The notes: generated by a model from the sequence alone, not told the origin. A DNA stretch of 29,765 bases from Puniceicoccaceae bacterium (GCA_003567255.1 PWZW01000071.1:1-29765); one strand, 5' to 3'. Shown: positions 9,348 to 17,967, counted from the first letter of the stretch. Made by a program: numbers and translations.

Positions 9348-9665
9348 ATGAAAGCCACGATCAAAACACAAGGCCGCCAGTTTACTGTATCTGAAGGGGA
9401 CATATTGAAGCTCAATCGCTTCCCTGAGACAGAGACTGGGTCATCTATCGATATTTCCGAAGTCCTCATGGTTACCGCCGAGGGTGCGGATGCCCGCATC
9501 GGGACACCCTTTGTAGAGGGTGCTTCCGTTAAGCTGACCGTACTCGAAAACAAGCAGGACAAGAAGGTAATCGTTTTCAAAAAGAAGCGCCGCCAAGGCT
9601 ACAAACGCCGCCGCGGGCACCGTCAACAACTCTCGGTCATCAAGGTCGAGTCCATTTCCGCATAA
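9348..9665 (+). CDS. rplU: 50S ribosomal protein L21
   Basis: A 105-residue protein of the large ribosomal subunit. It matches L21 throughout: MKATIKTQGRQFTVSEGD at the N-terminus, RIGTPFVEGASVKLTVL in the middle, and the basic KKKRRQGYKRRRGHRQQ segment with the family's GHRQ near residue 88. Length is standard. It is followed after 15 bases by rpmA, the near-universal bacterial order. The ATG has no visible Shine-Dalgarno, notable for a highly expressed ribosomal gene. Confidence 0.98.
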   Translation: MKATIKTQGRQFTVSEGDILKLNRFPETETGSSIDISEVLMVTAEGADARIGTPFVEGASVKLTVLENKQDKKVIVFKKKRRQGYKRRRGHRQQLSVIKVESISA

Positions 9666-9680
9666 AAAGAAAGCTGAACC

Positions 9681-9926
9681 ATGGCACATAAAAAAGGACA
9701 GGGAACTTCCCGTAACGGACGCGACAGCAATGCAAAGCGTCTCGGCGTTAAAAAATTCGGAGGCCAGACAGTCGTTTCTGGTAACATCATCGTTCGTCAG
9801 CGCGGTACCCGCTACCACCCGGGCAAAAACGTAGGAATTGGTCGCGACCATACCCTCTTTGCGCTTTCTGACGGTCAGGTCGCTTTCGACAAGCTTCACC
9901 GCAAGGTCAACGTCGTCGAGGCGTAA
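9681..9926 (+). CDS. rpmA: 50S ribosomal protein L27
   Basis: An 81-residue large-subunit protein whose N-terminus reaches the peptidyl-transferase centre. MAHKKGQGTSRNGRDSNAKR, FGGQTV, GNIIVRQRGTRYHPG and VGIGRDHTLFAL are all diagnostic of L27. The N-terminus starts directly with MAHKKG, so there is no cleavable Firmicutes-type leader. It is co-transcribed with rplU. The GTPase gene obg, often next in other bacteria, is not here; a strong terminator follows instead. Confidence 0.98.
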   Translation: MAHKKGQGTSRNGRDSNAKRLGVKKFGGQTVVSGNIIVRQRGTRYHPGKNVGIGRDHTLFALSDGQVAFDKLHRKVNVVEA

Positions 9927-9950
9927 GCGATTTAAAGTCGACACCTTTCC

Positions 9951-9990
9951 AAAACCCGCCTTTTAACTAAGCGCGGGTTTTTTATTTTTG
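9951..9990 (+). terminator. Intrinsic terminator of rplU-rpmA
   Basis: AAAACCCGC at 9951-9959 pairs perfectly with GCGGGTTTT at 9973-9981, giving a 9-base-pair stem with a 13-base loop. A T-rich tract, TTTTTTATTTTT, runs from the end of the stem to 9989. It starts 25 bases after the rpmA stop. This is the clearest terminator in the window and ends the ribosomal transcript on the plus strand. Confidence 0.88.
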
Positions 9991-10024
9991 AATTCACGGA
10001 CATCCGCCAGCAACACCCTCTTTG

Positions 10025-10423
10025 ATGAGTCACGAGCTCGAAGCCTATCGTAAACAACGCGAACAAATTCGCGCCCACCTGGCTTGGTTGGATGAAGAAA
10101 TACGGCGTCAAGAAGACAACCTGAAACAGCCCTCCCCGGCAGCAATGGAAACGGGGAAGACGGCGGTGGAGAAGGCTCTGGACGCGTCTCCGGCCAACGC
10201 GCCAGAGACCGCTCCGTTAGAAGCTAACCCAGTCGAAACGCCCACCGAAGCGACGAGCAAACACGCAAACACCGAGGACTTGGAGGCAGTTATCAAGCAC
10301 TACGCTCCGAGCGAACAAAGCAACCTTGCCGCGACCAAAGTCGGGTGTGCCTTAACCATCCTCGGGCTTACCGTGATCTTCCTATTCGGGATGTTTGTTT
10401 TGCCGAATTGGCTGTTTGACTGA
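10025..10423 (+). CDS. Small coiled-coil, single-pass membrane protein of unknown function
   Basis: A 132-residue protein I do not recognise. The N-terminal 40 residues (SHELEAYRKQREQIRAHLAW and on) are strongly charged and helical, suggesting a coiled coil. Residues about 40-85 are a low-complexity linker rich in Ala, Pro, Glu and Thr. The C-terminal 27 residues form one transmembrane helix (CALTILGLTVIFLFGMFVLP), giving a tail-anchored topology. I chose the ATG at 10025; a TTG immediately upstream could also start the frame. It follows the ribosomal terminator and ends 22 bases before the convergent end of the recombinase gene. The low-complexity linker fits a real but fast-evolving protein. 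Confidence 0.65.
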   Translation: MSHELEAYRKQREQIRAHLAWLDEEIRRQEDNLKQPSPAAMETGKTAVEKALDASPANAPETAPLEANPVETPTEATSKHANTEDLEAVIKHYAPSEQSNLAATKVGCALTILGLTVIFLFGMFVLPNWLFD

Positions 10424-10445
10424 GTGGACTCAGGCGGTCACCAAA

Positions 10446-11378
10446 CTACCGCGAACGGGGGTGATAGAGCGCGTGTTCGTCAGCCAGACGTTCCTTCTCG
10501 ATGGAGGTATAGATCTGTGTTGTGCCAATATCAGCGTGTCCGAGCATTTCCTGAATCACCCGTAGATCCGCCCCGCCCTCCAACAAATGGGTGGCGAAGG
10601 AGTGGCGGAGACCGTGGGGCTTGACGACCTTCGATATACCTGCCGCCTTGGCGTAGTCGCGGAGGAGGACCCATACCATCTTCCGGGAAATGGCCTTACC
10701 CTGCTGGCTGAGAAAAAGTGCGCTGCCGGTTTTTGCCTTGGTAAGGAAAGGTCGCCCAACACTTAGGTAATTTTTGATCGCGGTCACAGCCTTTCCCCCA
10801 ATCGGGGCAATACGCTCCTTGGCACCCTTCCCATACACCCGCACATACGCCTCCTCCAAATCAACTGATTGAATGGCTAACCCGCACAGCTCAGAGACTC
10901 GCAATCCGCTGCTATAAAAAAGCTCCAGCATCGCGAGGTCGCGCACTCCCCTTGGAGACTCGAGGTTTGGCGCGGCCAGCAAGCGTACCACCTCCGAGCG
11001 GGTCAGGGTGTCGGGAAGTTTGCGACGATGGCGTGGTCGCGAGACCAGCTCGGTAAAGTCGTCTTCCCGCAGGCCCTCGCGGACCAGGTGGCGGGCCAGC
11101 ATGCGTACGGCCGAAAGTTTCCGGCTTAAGCTGGGAACGGCGTAGCCGGTTTTGCTCAGCTCGGCGATCCAACTGCGGAGGGCTTCAGAGGATACCGTTC
11201 GCCAGCCAGAGGCGCCCTCTTTTTCTAAAAATACGCTGCACTGAATTAAATCCTGAAGGTAAGCAACGACGGTGTGCTCAGAAAGTCCACGCTCCAATTC
11301 GAGCCAAGCGAGAAAGGTCTCCAGGGGCTGAGCAAAGCCCTCGGGGAGGTGGCTCATGTCTGGCAGGGGAAGCGGCAT
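10446..11378 (-). CDS. xerD: XerD-type site-specific tyrosine recombinase
   Basis: A 310-residue tyrosine recombinase of the XerC/XerD type, which resolves chromosome dimers at dif during cell division. The N-terminal SAM-like core-binding domain spans about residues 13-105. The catalytic domain has all the active-site residues: R160 (SSGLRVSEL), K184 (VYGKGAKER), H255 and R258 (KPHGLRHSFATHLLEGGA), H281 (LGHADIGTTQIY) and the nucleophile Y290. Length and tight similarity to the housekeeping enzymes argue against a phage or integron integrase. XerD is favoured over XerC, but the two are hard to separate by eye. The start may be residue 1 or the Met at residue 8; neither has a Shine-Dalgarno. 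It lies 33 bases downstream of the YbbP-like permease gene. Confidence 0.88.
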   Translation of the reverse strand: MPLPLPDMSHLPEGFAQPLETFLAWLELERGLSEHTVVAYLQDLIQCSVFLEKEGASGWRTVSSEALRSWIAELSKTGYAVPSLSRKLSAVRMLARHLVREGLREDDFTELVSRPRHRRKLPDTLTRSEVVRLLAAPNLESPRGVRDLAMLELFYSSGLRVSELCGLAIQSVDLEEAYVRVYGKGAKERIAPIGGKAVTAIKNYLSVGRPFLTKAKTGSALFLSQQGKAISRKMVWVLLRDYAKAAGISKVVKPHGLRHSFATHLLEGGADLRVIQEMLGHADIGTTQIYTSIEKERLADEHALYHPRSR

Positions 11379-11411
11379 CGGAAAGTGGGCTGGAGAGGAT
11401 GTGTGCGTAGC

Positions 11412-14021
11412 CTAGTCCTGGCGCAAGGTGGCGAGCGGGGAATGAGCGCACACACCCCGACTGAAGAGGGCTCCCATGAAGATGGACAAAACCGTGGAGG
11501 CCAGGAGGACGAGCAGGATCTGGCCAATATGAAAAACGGGGCTCAGCTCGAAGGCGAAGTGGGCAAGTGCACTGTAAGTAACGAGCGCAAGCCCCCCACC
11601 GGTCAGGGCAGCCAGGAGACCCAGCACACCAAACTCGACGCAAAGGATGGAGCGCAGTTGCCGGGTGGAGGCACCGAGGGTCCTCAACAGGACAGATTCA
11701 CGAATGCGCTGGTCACGGCCGTTCAGAAAAATACCGATGAGGATACAGCAGCCCGCGCCGAGGGTGAATCCGCTCAAGAGCTGGATCGCCTGTGTTACTC
11801 GGGCAAGGATGGTGCGAATAGTTTCCAGCAAAAGGGTCAGGTCAATCGCTGAAACATTTGGAAAGGCCTCCACCAGCGCCCGCTGCAGTTGCCCGGAGGT
11901 TTCGTCAGGAGGGATTCGGGTGGTCACGACGGTGAAGCCCGGCGCCCCCTCCAGGACACCCGGCGGGAAGAGCATGAAAAAGTTGAGATTAAACCGGCTC
12001 CAGTCCACGGCACGCAAGTGCTGCACCTCCACCTCGATGGGGACGCCCTGCACGTCGATGACCATACGGTCTCCGAGCTCAACCCCAAGGTCTCCGGCGA
12101 TCTCCACTTCAAGCGAAAGCGGAATCGGCTCATTGCCATCCCAGTCACTTGGGGGCCAGGTCCCTCCAAGGTGGGTTTCCGTCTCATTTAAATGGTCTCG
12201 ATAGCTGGACCGAAACTCCCTCCGGACCATACGATTACCCACCAAGCCCTGTTCGCGCAGTTCACGAATGGAGACGCCCTTAATCTCGGCGACCCGCATA
12301 CTCACCATCGGCGCGCTTTCGAGGACAGGAAGGTCATTACCTTCCAGGAGCGCCTTCACCCCATCCACTTGGTCCGACTGAACGTCGACCAAATAAATGT
12401 TTGGTCCGATCTCACTCTCCGAAACCTGCACTTGGGCAAGGACCAAGTCACGAATCAACATCGTCGAAAGCATCAGAAAAACCCCCAAGCCCAGAGAGAG
12501 CACAAAAAGCATGGTTTGGTTCTGCGGACGAAAACAATTGGAAATTCCCTGACGCAGCAGATAAGGCAGCCGTTCCGTCGTTAATTTCCGGGTCAGCGCG
12601 ATAAAGGTCCAGGCAACCAGCGCCAAAACACCAAAAACCCCGGCAAACCCGACCGTGAGCACCAGGGACCGTGCCAAATTTGTGCTGTTCAGAATAGAAA
12701 GCAGGGTCATCACCACAAAAAGAAAAGCGACCACCGGAAGGGAGCGTAAAAGCGCCCGGCGGCGGGCCTGCGCGGTTGAGCCACCTTGCCGGAGGACTTG
12801 AAGCGGCGCAATATCCCGTATCTGTAAGAGCGGTAAAACCGCAAACCCGCAGCAAGCAAGAAAGCCCGCCAGCGTAGTTTGCCCAACCACCCATAGGTTG
12901 GGCATGGGCTCCACCAGAACGGGCAAAGTTTCAGCAAAGTAATAAACTACTCCAAAGTGAATGCCCACGCCGAGTCCTCCCCCAGCCACAGCGGCGACCA
13001 AACCGAGCAAGCCAGCTTGAATCAAATAGATCGCAAATGAGGCACGCGCCGGCGCGCCGAGACAGCGCAAAATGGCAATGCTCGCTCGGCGGCGGCGGAT
13101 TTGCGCGTGCATCGCACTAGCCACACCGATCGCGCCGAGGATTAGACTGAACAGGGCAATTAAGCCCAGAAACTGCTCAAACTGGTCGAGCACACGTCCC
13201 AGTTGATCACGCCGACTCTCTGGCGTCTCAAACCGCCAAAGGTCGGCACCGTCCCGGGTGCGCAATGCTTCGATGACCTCGGCGCTAGCCATCTCCTCGG
13301 ACAAGCGAAGGTGCGCATGAAAGCTGGCTATGCTTCGATCAGTAAGGAGTCCGGTTGCTTCGAGTAACGAGGCGCGAAGGTAAACCTCCGGAGCAAAGCC
13401 CGCGAAGCGTCCACTCCGCGGGGCAGGTTGTTGAACGGTGCCAATGATCTCAATGCTCGCATTACCCAACTTCACTTGGTCGCCCGCGCTGGCATTAAAC
13501 TGCTCCAGCAGTGCCGGTTCGAGGAGGAGGCCATCCCTCGCTTGGTGATTGCGCCAAGCGGCGTCCGGCTCCGTCAGCACCTCCCCATAAAACGGGTAAG
13601 CGCCCTCAATCCCGCGCACCTGGACCAAGCGTGCCCCGCCCGAATCAACGAAGTTGAGCATGCTGGAAAAACTGATTTCAAAACTGCTTTCCTCGGCCAG
13701 TGCGTCGATGGCCTCACGATCAGCATCGGTGAAGGCCTCCCGACTCGTGATGAGGAGATCGGCACCGAGCAGTGCGCGGGCTTGAAGATCGATCCCCTGT
13801 TCCAAACTGCTGCGCAAAGCATGGATGGTCACCAGGGCGCTGATCCCCACGACGATAGAGGCGGCAAAGATCAACAGACGTTTCCATTCCTTTCGGGAAT
13901 CACGCAAGGCCATCAACCAGGTCCACGGGTGTACCATGAGGGCGAAGGTTCCCTGCGGGAGCGGCTGGGGAGCCCCGGATTCGGGCGTGCTTGTGGCGGG
14001 CTTATCCATGGCGTTCTTCAC
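11412..14021 (-). CDS. ybbP: YbbP-like FtsX-domain ABC transporter permease
   Basis: An 869-residue inner-membrane permease with the architecture of the YbbP family. It has one N-terminal membrane segment (about residues 48-68), a large periplasmic domain, an FtsX-type triple-helix block (about 285-400), and two further central helices (about 430-490). A second periplasmic domain and a second FtsX block follow near the C-terminus (about 750-850). Such permeases with a LolD-like ATPase belong to the type VII/MacB-like superfamily that performs mechanotransmission or lipoprotein/lipid extraction. The substrate of YbbAP is not firmly known. The gene overlaps the upstream ATPase gene by 20 bases (8 if the Met at residue 5 is used), so the two are translationally coupled. 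The symbol rests on architecture plus synteny with the tesA-like gene. Confidence 0.85.
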   Translation of the reverse strand: MKNAMDKPATSTPESGAPQPLPQGTFALMVHPWTWLMALRDSRKEWKRLLIFAASIVVGISALVTIHALRSSLEQGIDLQARALLGADLLITSREAFTDADREAIDALAEESSFEISFSSMLNFVDSGGARLVQVRGIEGAYPFYGEVLTEPDAAWRNHQARDGLLLEPALLEQFNASAGDQVKLGNASIEIIGTVQQPAPRSGRFAGFAPEVYLRASLLEATGLLTDRSIASFHAHLRLSEEMASAEVIEALRTRDGADLWRFETPESRRDQLGRVLDQFEQFLGLIALFSLILGAIGVASAMHAQIRRRRASIAILRCLGAPARASFAIYLIQAGLLGLVAAVAGGGLGVGIHFGVVYYFAETLPVLVEPMPNLWVVGQTTLAGFLACCGFAVLPLLQIRDIAPLQVLRQGGSTAQARRRALLRSLPVVAFLFVVMTLLSILNSTNLARSLVLTVGFAGVFGVLALVAWTFIALTRKLTTERLPYLLRQGISNCFRPQNQTMLFVLSLGLGVFLMLSTMLIRDLVLAQVQVSESEIGPNIYLVDVQSDQVDGVKALLEGNDLPVLESAPMVSMRVAEIKGVSIRELREQGLVGNRMVRREFRSSYRDHLNETETHLGGTWPPSDWDGNEPIPLSLEVEIAGDLGVELGDRMVIDVQGVPIEVEVQHLRAVDWSRFNLNFFMLFPPGVLEGAPGFTVVTTRIPPDETSGQLQRALVEAFPNVSAIDLTLLLETIRTILARVTQAIQLLSGFTLGAGCCILIGIFLNGRDQRIRESVLLRTLGASTRQLRSILCVEFGVLGLLAALTGGGLALVTYSALAHFAFELSPVFHIGQILLVLLASTVLSIFMGALFSRGVCAHSPLATLRQD

Positions 14022-14676
14022 CTTCGATCCGTCCGGAGCGCATTTTCACCACGCGTCCCGCCCTTTTGGCCAATTCATTATCGTGAGTAACCAGCACAAG
14101 CGCGGTGCCCGCGGTTCGGTTTAACTCAAAGAGCATGTCGCTGATCGGCGCGCTTGTTTCCGAGTCAAGGTTCCCGGTAGGTTCATCGGCAAAAAGGATT
14201 TGCGGGCGATGAATAAAAGCGCGGGCGAGCGCGACCCGCTGCTGCTCTCCACCGGAAAGCTGAGTTGGGTAGTGATTGATCCGCTCCCCAAGTCCCACCC
14301 GCTCAAGACTTTCCACGGCAAGTTTGCGCCCACCGCGCATGCCCTGAAGCTCCAGCGGCACCAGAACGTTTTCCAAGGCAGTCAGGGTTGGTAGTAACTG
14401 GAAACTCTGAAAAACAAAACCCACATACTGGTTGCGGAGGGCGGCCAAGGCATCCTGGTCGAGGGATTGCAGGGGGTTACCCGCCAGGGAGATACGCCCA
14501 CTCGAAGGCTGGTCGAGCCCGGCGCAGAGCCCAAGCAAGGTGGTCTTTCCGCTTCCCGAAGGTCCCACGATTGCGCAGCACTCCCCAGCATCCACGCTGA
14601 GGTTGGCGCCGCTGAGGACAGTGAGTTCGTGGCCGGCATTATGATAAACCTTGGAAACGTTCTCGACCTTTAACAT
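14002..14676 (-). CDS. ybbA: YbbA/LolD-like ABC transporter ATP-binding protein
   Basis: The ATPase partner of the adjacent permease. It has Walker A GPSGSGKTT near residues 38-46, the signature LSGGEQQRVALARA near 139, Walker B ILFADEPTGNLD near 159 with the LolD/MacB-type TGNLDS ending, and the switch His in LVTHD. I place the start at the ATG ending at 14676 (MLKVENVSKVY), because relatives begin exactly there and a GGAG lies 11 bases upstream on the minus strand. The frame stays open to an ATG at 14736, which would add 20 polar residues and leave only 9 bases to the divergent tesA-like gene. About 224 residues, normal for the family. Confidence 0.9.
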   Translation of the reverse strand: MLKVENVSKVYHNAGHELTVLSGANLSVDAGECCAIVGPSGSGKTTLLGLCAGLDQPSSGRISLAGNPLQSLDQDALAALRNQYVGFVFQSFQLLPTLTALENVLVPLELQGMRGGRKLAVESLERVGLGERINHYPTQLSGGEQQRVALARAFIHRPQILFADEPTGNLDSETSAPISDMLFELNRTAGTALVLVTHDNELAKRAGRVVKMRSGRIEGEERHG

Positions 14677-14745
14677 GGACGCATTGACTCCACTCCCAGA
14701 AGGCGTGAAACTTTCAGTGTCTATTGGCTGACTCATAACTTTGTA

Positions 14746-15432
14746 ATGATAAATTTTTTCTCCTCACGAAACCCACGGGGCCGATCCTCTAAGCCGCTTG
14801 GCGTCATTCTTTTGGTTAGCTTCTTCGTTTCTTCGGCACTTGCAAGCGATAGCGGAACGATCGTCATTTTGGGCGACAGCATCACGGCGGGGTACAACCT
14901 GGATACTGAAGAAGCCTACCCCACCCTCATTCAGGCAAAGGTAGATGCGCAGGAACTGCCCTTTCGGGTTATCAACGCTGGACAGAGCGGGGACACCACC
15001 GCTGGTGGCTTGCGTCGGATCAACTGGGTTTTGCGTGAGCCCCCGGCAGTCGTAGTGATCGCACTGGGGGGTAATGACGGTTTGCGGGGCCTCCCCCCGG
15101 AACAGGTACAGAGTAATCTGGAAGCCATCGTTAAGCGCGTGCGTGATCAAAACGCCGCGGCGGAAATCGTCGTTGCGGGAATGCAGATGCCAGAGAATAT
15201 GGGCCGTGCGTATACAGATGCTTTCGCGCGCGTTTTTGAAACCGTTGCGGAGGAAAACAAAACCCATCTTCTCCCTTTTTTACTGGAAAACGTGGGCGGA
15301 GTCGCCGAGATGAACCAAGCGGACCGCATTCACCCCAACGCTCAAGGCCAAATCCTCATTGCGGAAAATCTTTGGGAAGTGCTACACCCAATCTTGGCTG
15401 ACCTCGCCGCCAAGCAACCGGACGACGCGTAA
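14746..15432 (+). CDS. tesA: TesA-like GDSL/SGNH hydrolase, exported
   Basis: A 228-residue serine hydrolase resembling periplasmic arylesterase / acyl-CoA thioesterase I. The N-terminus carries a long signal (charged to residue 17, hydrophobic about 18-33, likely cleavage after ALA near 33). SGNH blocks are all present: GDS at 43-45 with Ser45 in VILGDSITAGYN, an invariant Gly in AGQSGDTTAGG near 84, GGND at 108-111, and D193/H196 in ADRIHPNAQG. Its divergent position beside ybbA-ybbP matches E. coli. The natural substrate is unknown; release of acyl chains from lysophospholipids or esters is the family range. No Shine-Dalgarno is seen. Confidence 0.9.
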   Translation: MINFFSSRNPRGRSSKPLGVILLVSFFVSSALASDSGTIVILGDSITAGYNLDTEEAYPTLIQAKVDAQELPFRVINAGQSGDTTAGGLRRINWVLREPPAVVVIALGGNDGLRGLPPEQVQSNLEAIVKRVRDQNAAAEIVVAGMQMPENMGRAYTDAFARVFETVAEENKTHLLPFLLENVGGVAEMNQADRIHPNAQGQILIAENLWEVLHPILADLAAKQPDDA

Positions 15433-15472
15433 AGGGTGCATACCTTTCTGAGCTCTTCACATCAATTCTCGT

Positions 15473-15757
15473 ATGCCATTTCTTCTTCTCGTATTTGCAT
15501 GGGCTGCGTTCATCGCGGCCCTGTTTGCCCTTCTTGAAGTGTGGCGCCACTACGCCGATTTTAAGCGGGCATTCCTCGCCTATTTTCTGGTCGCCGCCAA
15601 CCTCACTTTTGGGTGGTTTCTCGTCGTATTTTTACTGCGCTTGGGCCTTCCCGACACCGTTCCTTTTCAACTGTATATGGTCGCCCCGGCGCTTCCGCTC
15701 GTCGCGGGTTTCGTCCAAGCGATGTTTCGCTCGGCGGCAGAGAAGCCATTGAAGTAA
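15473..15757 (+). CDS. Small polytopic membrane protein of unknown function
   Basis: A 94-residue hydrophobic protein I cannot assign to a family. It has three likely membrane helices (about residues 3-22, 33-56 and 66-86), with charged loops HYADFKR and a short Lys-rich tail. It starts 40 bases after the tesA-like stop on the same strand and is probably co-transcribed. No Shine-Dalgarno precedes its ATG (TCAATTCTCGT). Confidence 0.65.
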   Translation: MPFLLLVFAWAAFIAALFALLEVWRHYADFKRAFLAYFLVAANLTFGWFLVVFLLRLGLPDTVPFQLYMVAPALPLVAGFVQAMFRSAAEKPLK

Positions 15758-15942
15758 GTATTGCTATCCGGCCCAGATCCTTACGGCTAGCGGTTGCGCT
15801 GGGACTTTTAGCGGGAAGGTTGCCTGCCCGTACCCTACCGTGGACCGGGTGCAAATGATACCAAACGATCAACCTAACCGCCACCGATTGTTGCGCGAAG
15901 TGGGCTTGCGCTTCTATGGCCCGTGCCTGCGGACGGCGGAAT
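15758..15942. other. Convergent intergenic gap
   Basis: This 185-base stretch lies between the convergent small membrane protein and the sulfatase. I see neither a convincing hairpin with a T-run nor a gene in it. Confidence 0.4.
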
Positions 15943-17967
15943 TTACTTTACCTGAAATTGCAAGCTGGCGGCTTCATCCAGAAGTAAGGTTAAGGTGAAT
16001 GGATGATACCCCTCCCCCAGAAGGATACTTCCTTCCGTAGCGACCTCGCCATCAACAAGCGTTTCCCCATCAATCACGAGTGCTTCATGGATGCGCAGAA
16101 TGCCAGCTCCTGAAGTCAGGAGACTGCAAATATACTCGCCCGTGGTTTCGGCGTGGATGTAGCCGGTAAATTCAACCACATCGCCAGCAACCGCACCGAT
16201 GCCCCCGAGTTCCACAGATTCACGGCTTCCCGTTTGAAAGGCTTCCAGTGGTCCAGTCTGGGGGACCCACGGGAAATGACCCCGATAAAGCGACCAATCC
16301 ACACGCGCGGCTTCAACGGCCATCGTAAGCGGGGGGACGGGTTCATCGTCGTAAGGACGGCTTGCTGTCGAATTCGGGCGGCGAATTTGTAGAACCCGGT
16401 CTTTCATCCGCTGTTGCAATCCGTCGCCGTAATTTTCGATAAGCCCAAGGTCGTTGGTTTCCTGAGGGTCATTATTCACATCAAAAATCATAAAATCATC
16501 ATCGTGGCTTTGGATATCGCGGCGGAAGCCTTTGTATCCCTCCATGTAGATTGCCTGCATTTCGTTCCGTGGCTGATCTCTGTGGATTTCGGGAAAGCGC
16601 TCATACCGAGGGGTATTTTGCCAATTCTGATACTCCACGTAAACGGTGCTTTCCGACTGCGTACCCATACCAGTCAGGAGCGGTAATAAGGACACGCCAT
16701 CGGAGGTGGCTGGTGTAGGCAATCCAGCCACATCCGCAAAGGTAGCCAACCAGTCGTGTTGTTGAGTCGGGGCTGTATCCATGCTCCCAGCTGGGATAGA
16801 CTCCGGCCATCGGGCAAGTGTCGGCACGCGGATCCCGCCCTCAAGAACATCCCGCTTGATGCCCGTAAAAGGTCCATAGGAGTCGAAAGCTGTCGGATGG
16901 TAGGTTAAATCTGCCAAATAACTCTCTCTGTGGGGACCGTTATCGCTGGTGAAGACAACGAGCGTATTTTTATCCAGATTCAGATCCTTCAGCGTCTGAA
17001 TGAGATCACCGACACTGTCGTCAATCCGACGCATCATGGTGGCAAACCGCTTCTCCTGCTCTTCCCAAGCTTTGTTGGCAAATTCAGGATGGAACCACTC
17101 GTCAAAATCGCCACCGACCGTATTGATCATGTTTCCGTGCGCTCCGATCCACTGAACTCCGCCAGAGACACCACCTCCCATTGGATACGCCATAGAGGGT
17201 ACATGGAGGGCCGCATGCGGCGTAGTGTGGCTTAGATAAATAAAGAATGGCTCCTCCGGGGCGTTTTCCTGATGCGCCTGCAACCAGTGCTTCGTGAACG
17301 CAGTCACCAGGTCCGTGGTGTATGCACCCTTTAGTTCACTGGTCAGCTTTTTCTCATTGTGAAACCACGGAAAGGTCCCCCGGTGAAGCTCGTTATCCCC
17401 GCGAGGATAACGATTTGCCGGGTAGTGGCTGTGTCCATCGCGGTGAGTGACCGCCCCAAAAAACTCGTCAAAACCGCGGCGGGTTGGGTAGGCCTCCCAA
17501 ACGTCGAGGTCGTGAACGCCGCGAGGTCCGCCCGGCAATCCGTATTTACCCACCATGAGCGTTCGGTAGCCGGCCGCTTTCAGAACGGTACCCATGCTGT
17601 TCACCGTGGACAATGCTTTATCGAACTGATTGTTGCGAACGTCCTCGTGGCCCTGATGGCGTCCCGTTAAGATGGACGCACGTGTTGGTGCACAAACGGG
17701 CGCGGGCACGTAGTGTTGACGCATTTGGATGCCCTCTAATCCAAAGGCGTCCAGGTTGGGCGTCATAAAACGACGGTCTTCCGTGCGTTGGTTTTGGAAA
17801 AAAATTCCAAGGTCCCCCCACCCCATGTCATCGACGAGAATAAAGATAATGTTTGGCTTTTCCGCACCACTGGATGCTTGTGCTGGGTGAGGCGAGAGGT
17901 AAAGGGCGACAGTGATCAGCAGTGCCGAAATGATGCCGGGTGAAGGGCTTGGCTTGTGGAGTAACAT
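15943..17967 (-). CDS. Secreted type I sulfatase (formylglycine-dependent)
   Basis: A 674-residue arylsulfatase-type enzyme that hydrolyses sulfate esters, probably from polysaccharides, outside the cytoplasm. A signal peptide is visible with likely cleavage after AQA near residue 31. Metal-binding Asp residues are in LVDDMGWGDLG (46-47) and TSDNGPH. The modification signature CAPTRASILTG starts at Cys92, the residue to be oxidised to formylglycine. The second signature is GYRTLMVGKY (Tyr in place of the usual Trp). After the sulfatase domain (to about residue 540) comes an extra beta-rich C-terminal domain of about 130 residues (EFTGYIHAETTGEYICSL), resembling a carbohydrate-binding or jelly-roll add-on. 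Substrate unknown. It appears alone: no transporter or glycoside hydrolase adjoins it. A true modifying enzyme is not in the window. Confidence 0.93.
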   Translation of the reverse strand: MLLHKPSPSPGIISALLITVALYLSPHPAQASSGAEKPNIIFILVDDMGWGDLGIFFQNQRTEDRRFMTPNLDAFGLEGIQMRQHYVPAPVCAPTRASILTGRHQGHEDVRNNQFDKALSTVNSMGTVLKAAGYRTLMVGKYGLPGGPRGVHDLDVWEAYPTRRGFDEFFGAVTHRDGHSHYPANRYPRGDNELHRGTFPWFHNEKKLTSELKGAYTTDLVTAFTKHWLQAHQENAPEEPFFIYLSHTTPHAALHVPSMAYPMGGGVSGGVQWIGAHGNMINTVGGDFDEWFHPEFANKAWEEQEKRFATMMRRIDDSVGDLIQTLKDLNLDKNTLVVFTSDNGPHRESYLADLTYHPTAFDSYGPFTGIKRDVLEGGIRVPTLARWPESIPAGSMDTAPTQQHDWLATFADVAGLPTPATSDGVSLLPLLTGMGTQSESTVYVEYQNWQNTPRYERFPEIHRDQPRNEMQAIYMEGYKGFRRDIQSHDDDFMIFDVNNDPQETNDLGLIENYGDGLQQRMKDRVLQIRRPNSTASRPYDDEPVPPLTMAVEAARVDWSLYRGHFPWVPQTGPLEAFQTGSRESVELGGIGAVAGDVVEFTGYIHAETTGEYICSLLTSGAGILRIHEALVIDGETLVDGEVATEGSILLGEGYHPFTLTLLLDEAASLQFQVK

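Noticed and set aside
10446..11378. The tyrosine recombinase as an integrase marking a genomic island.
   Set aside because: Length, motif spacing and similarity fit XerC/XerD. There is no tRNA, attachment repeat or phage gene beside it.
15758..15942. Terminator hairpin between the small membrane protein and the sulfatase (GGGC...GCCC).
   Set aside because: Stem of four base pairs with a long loop and no T-tract.
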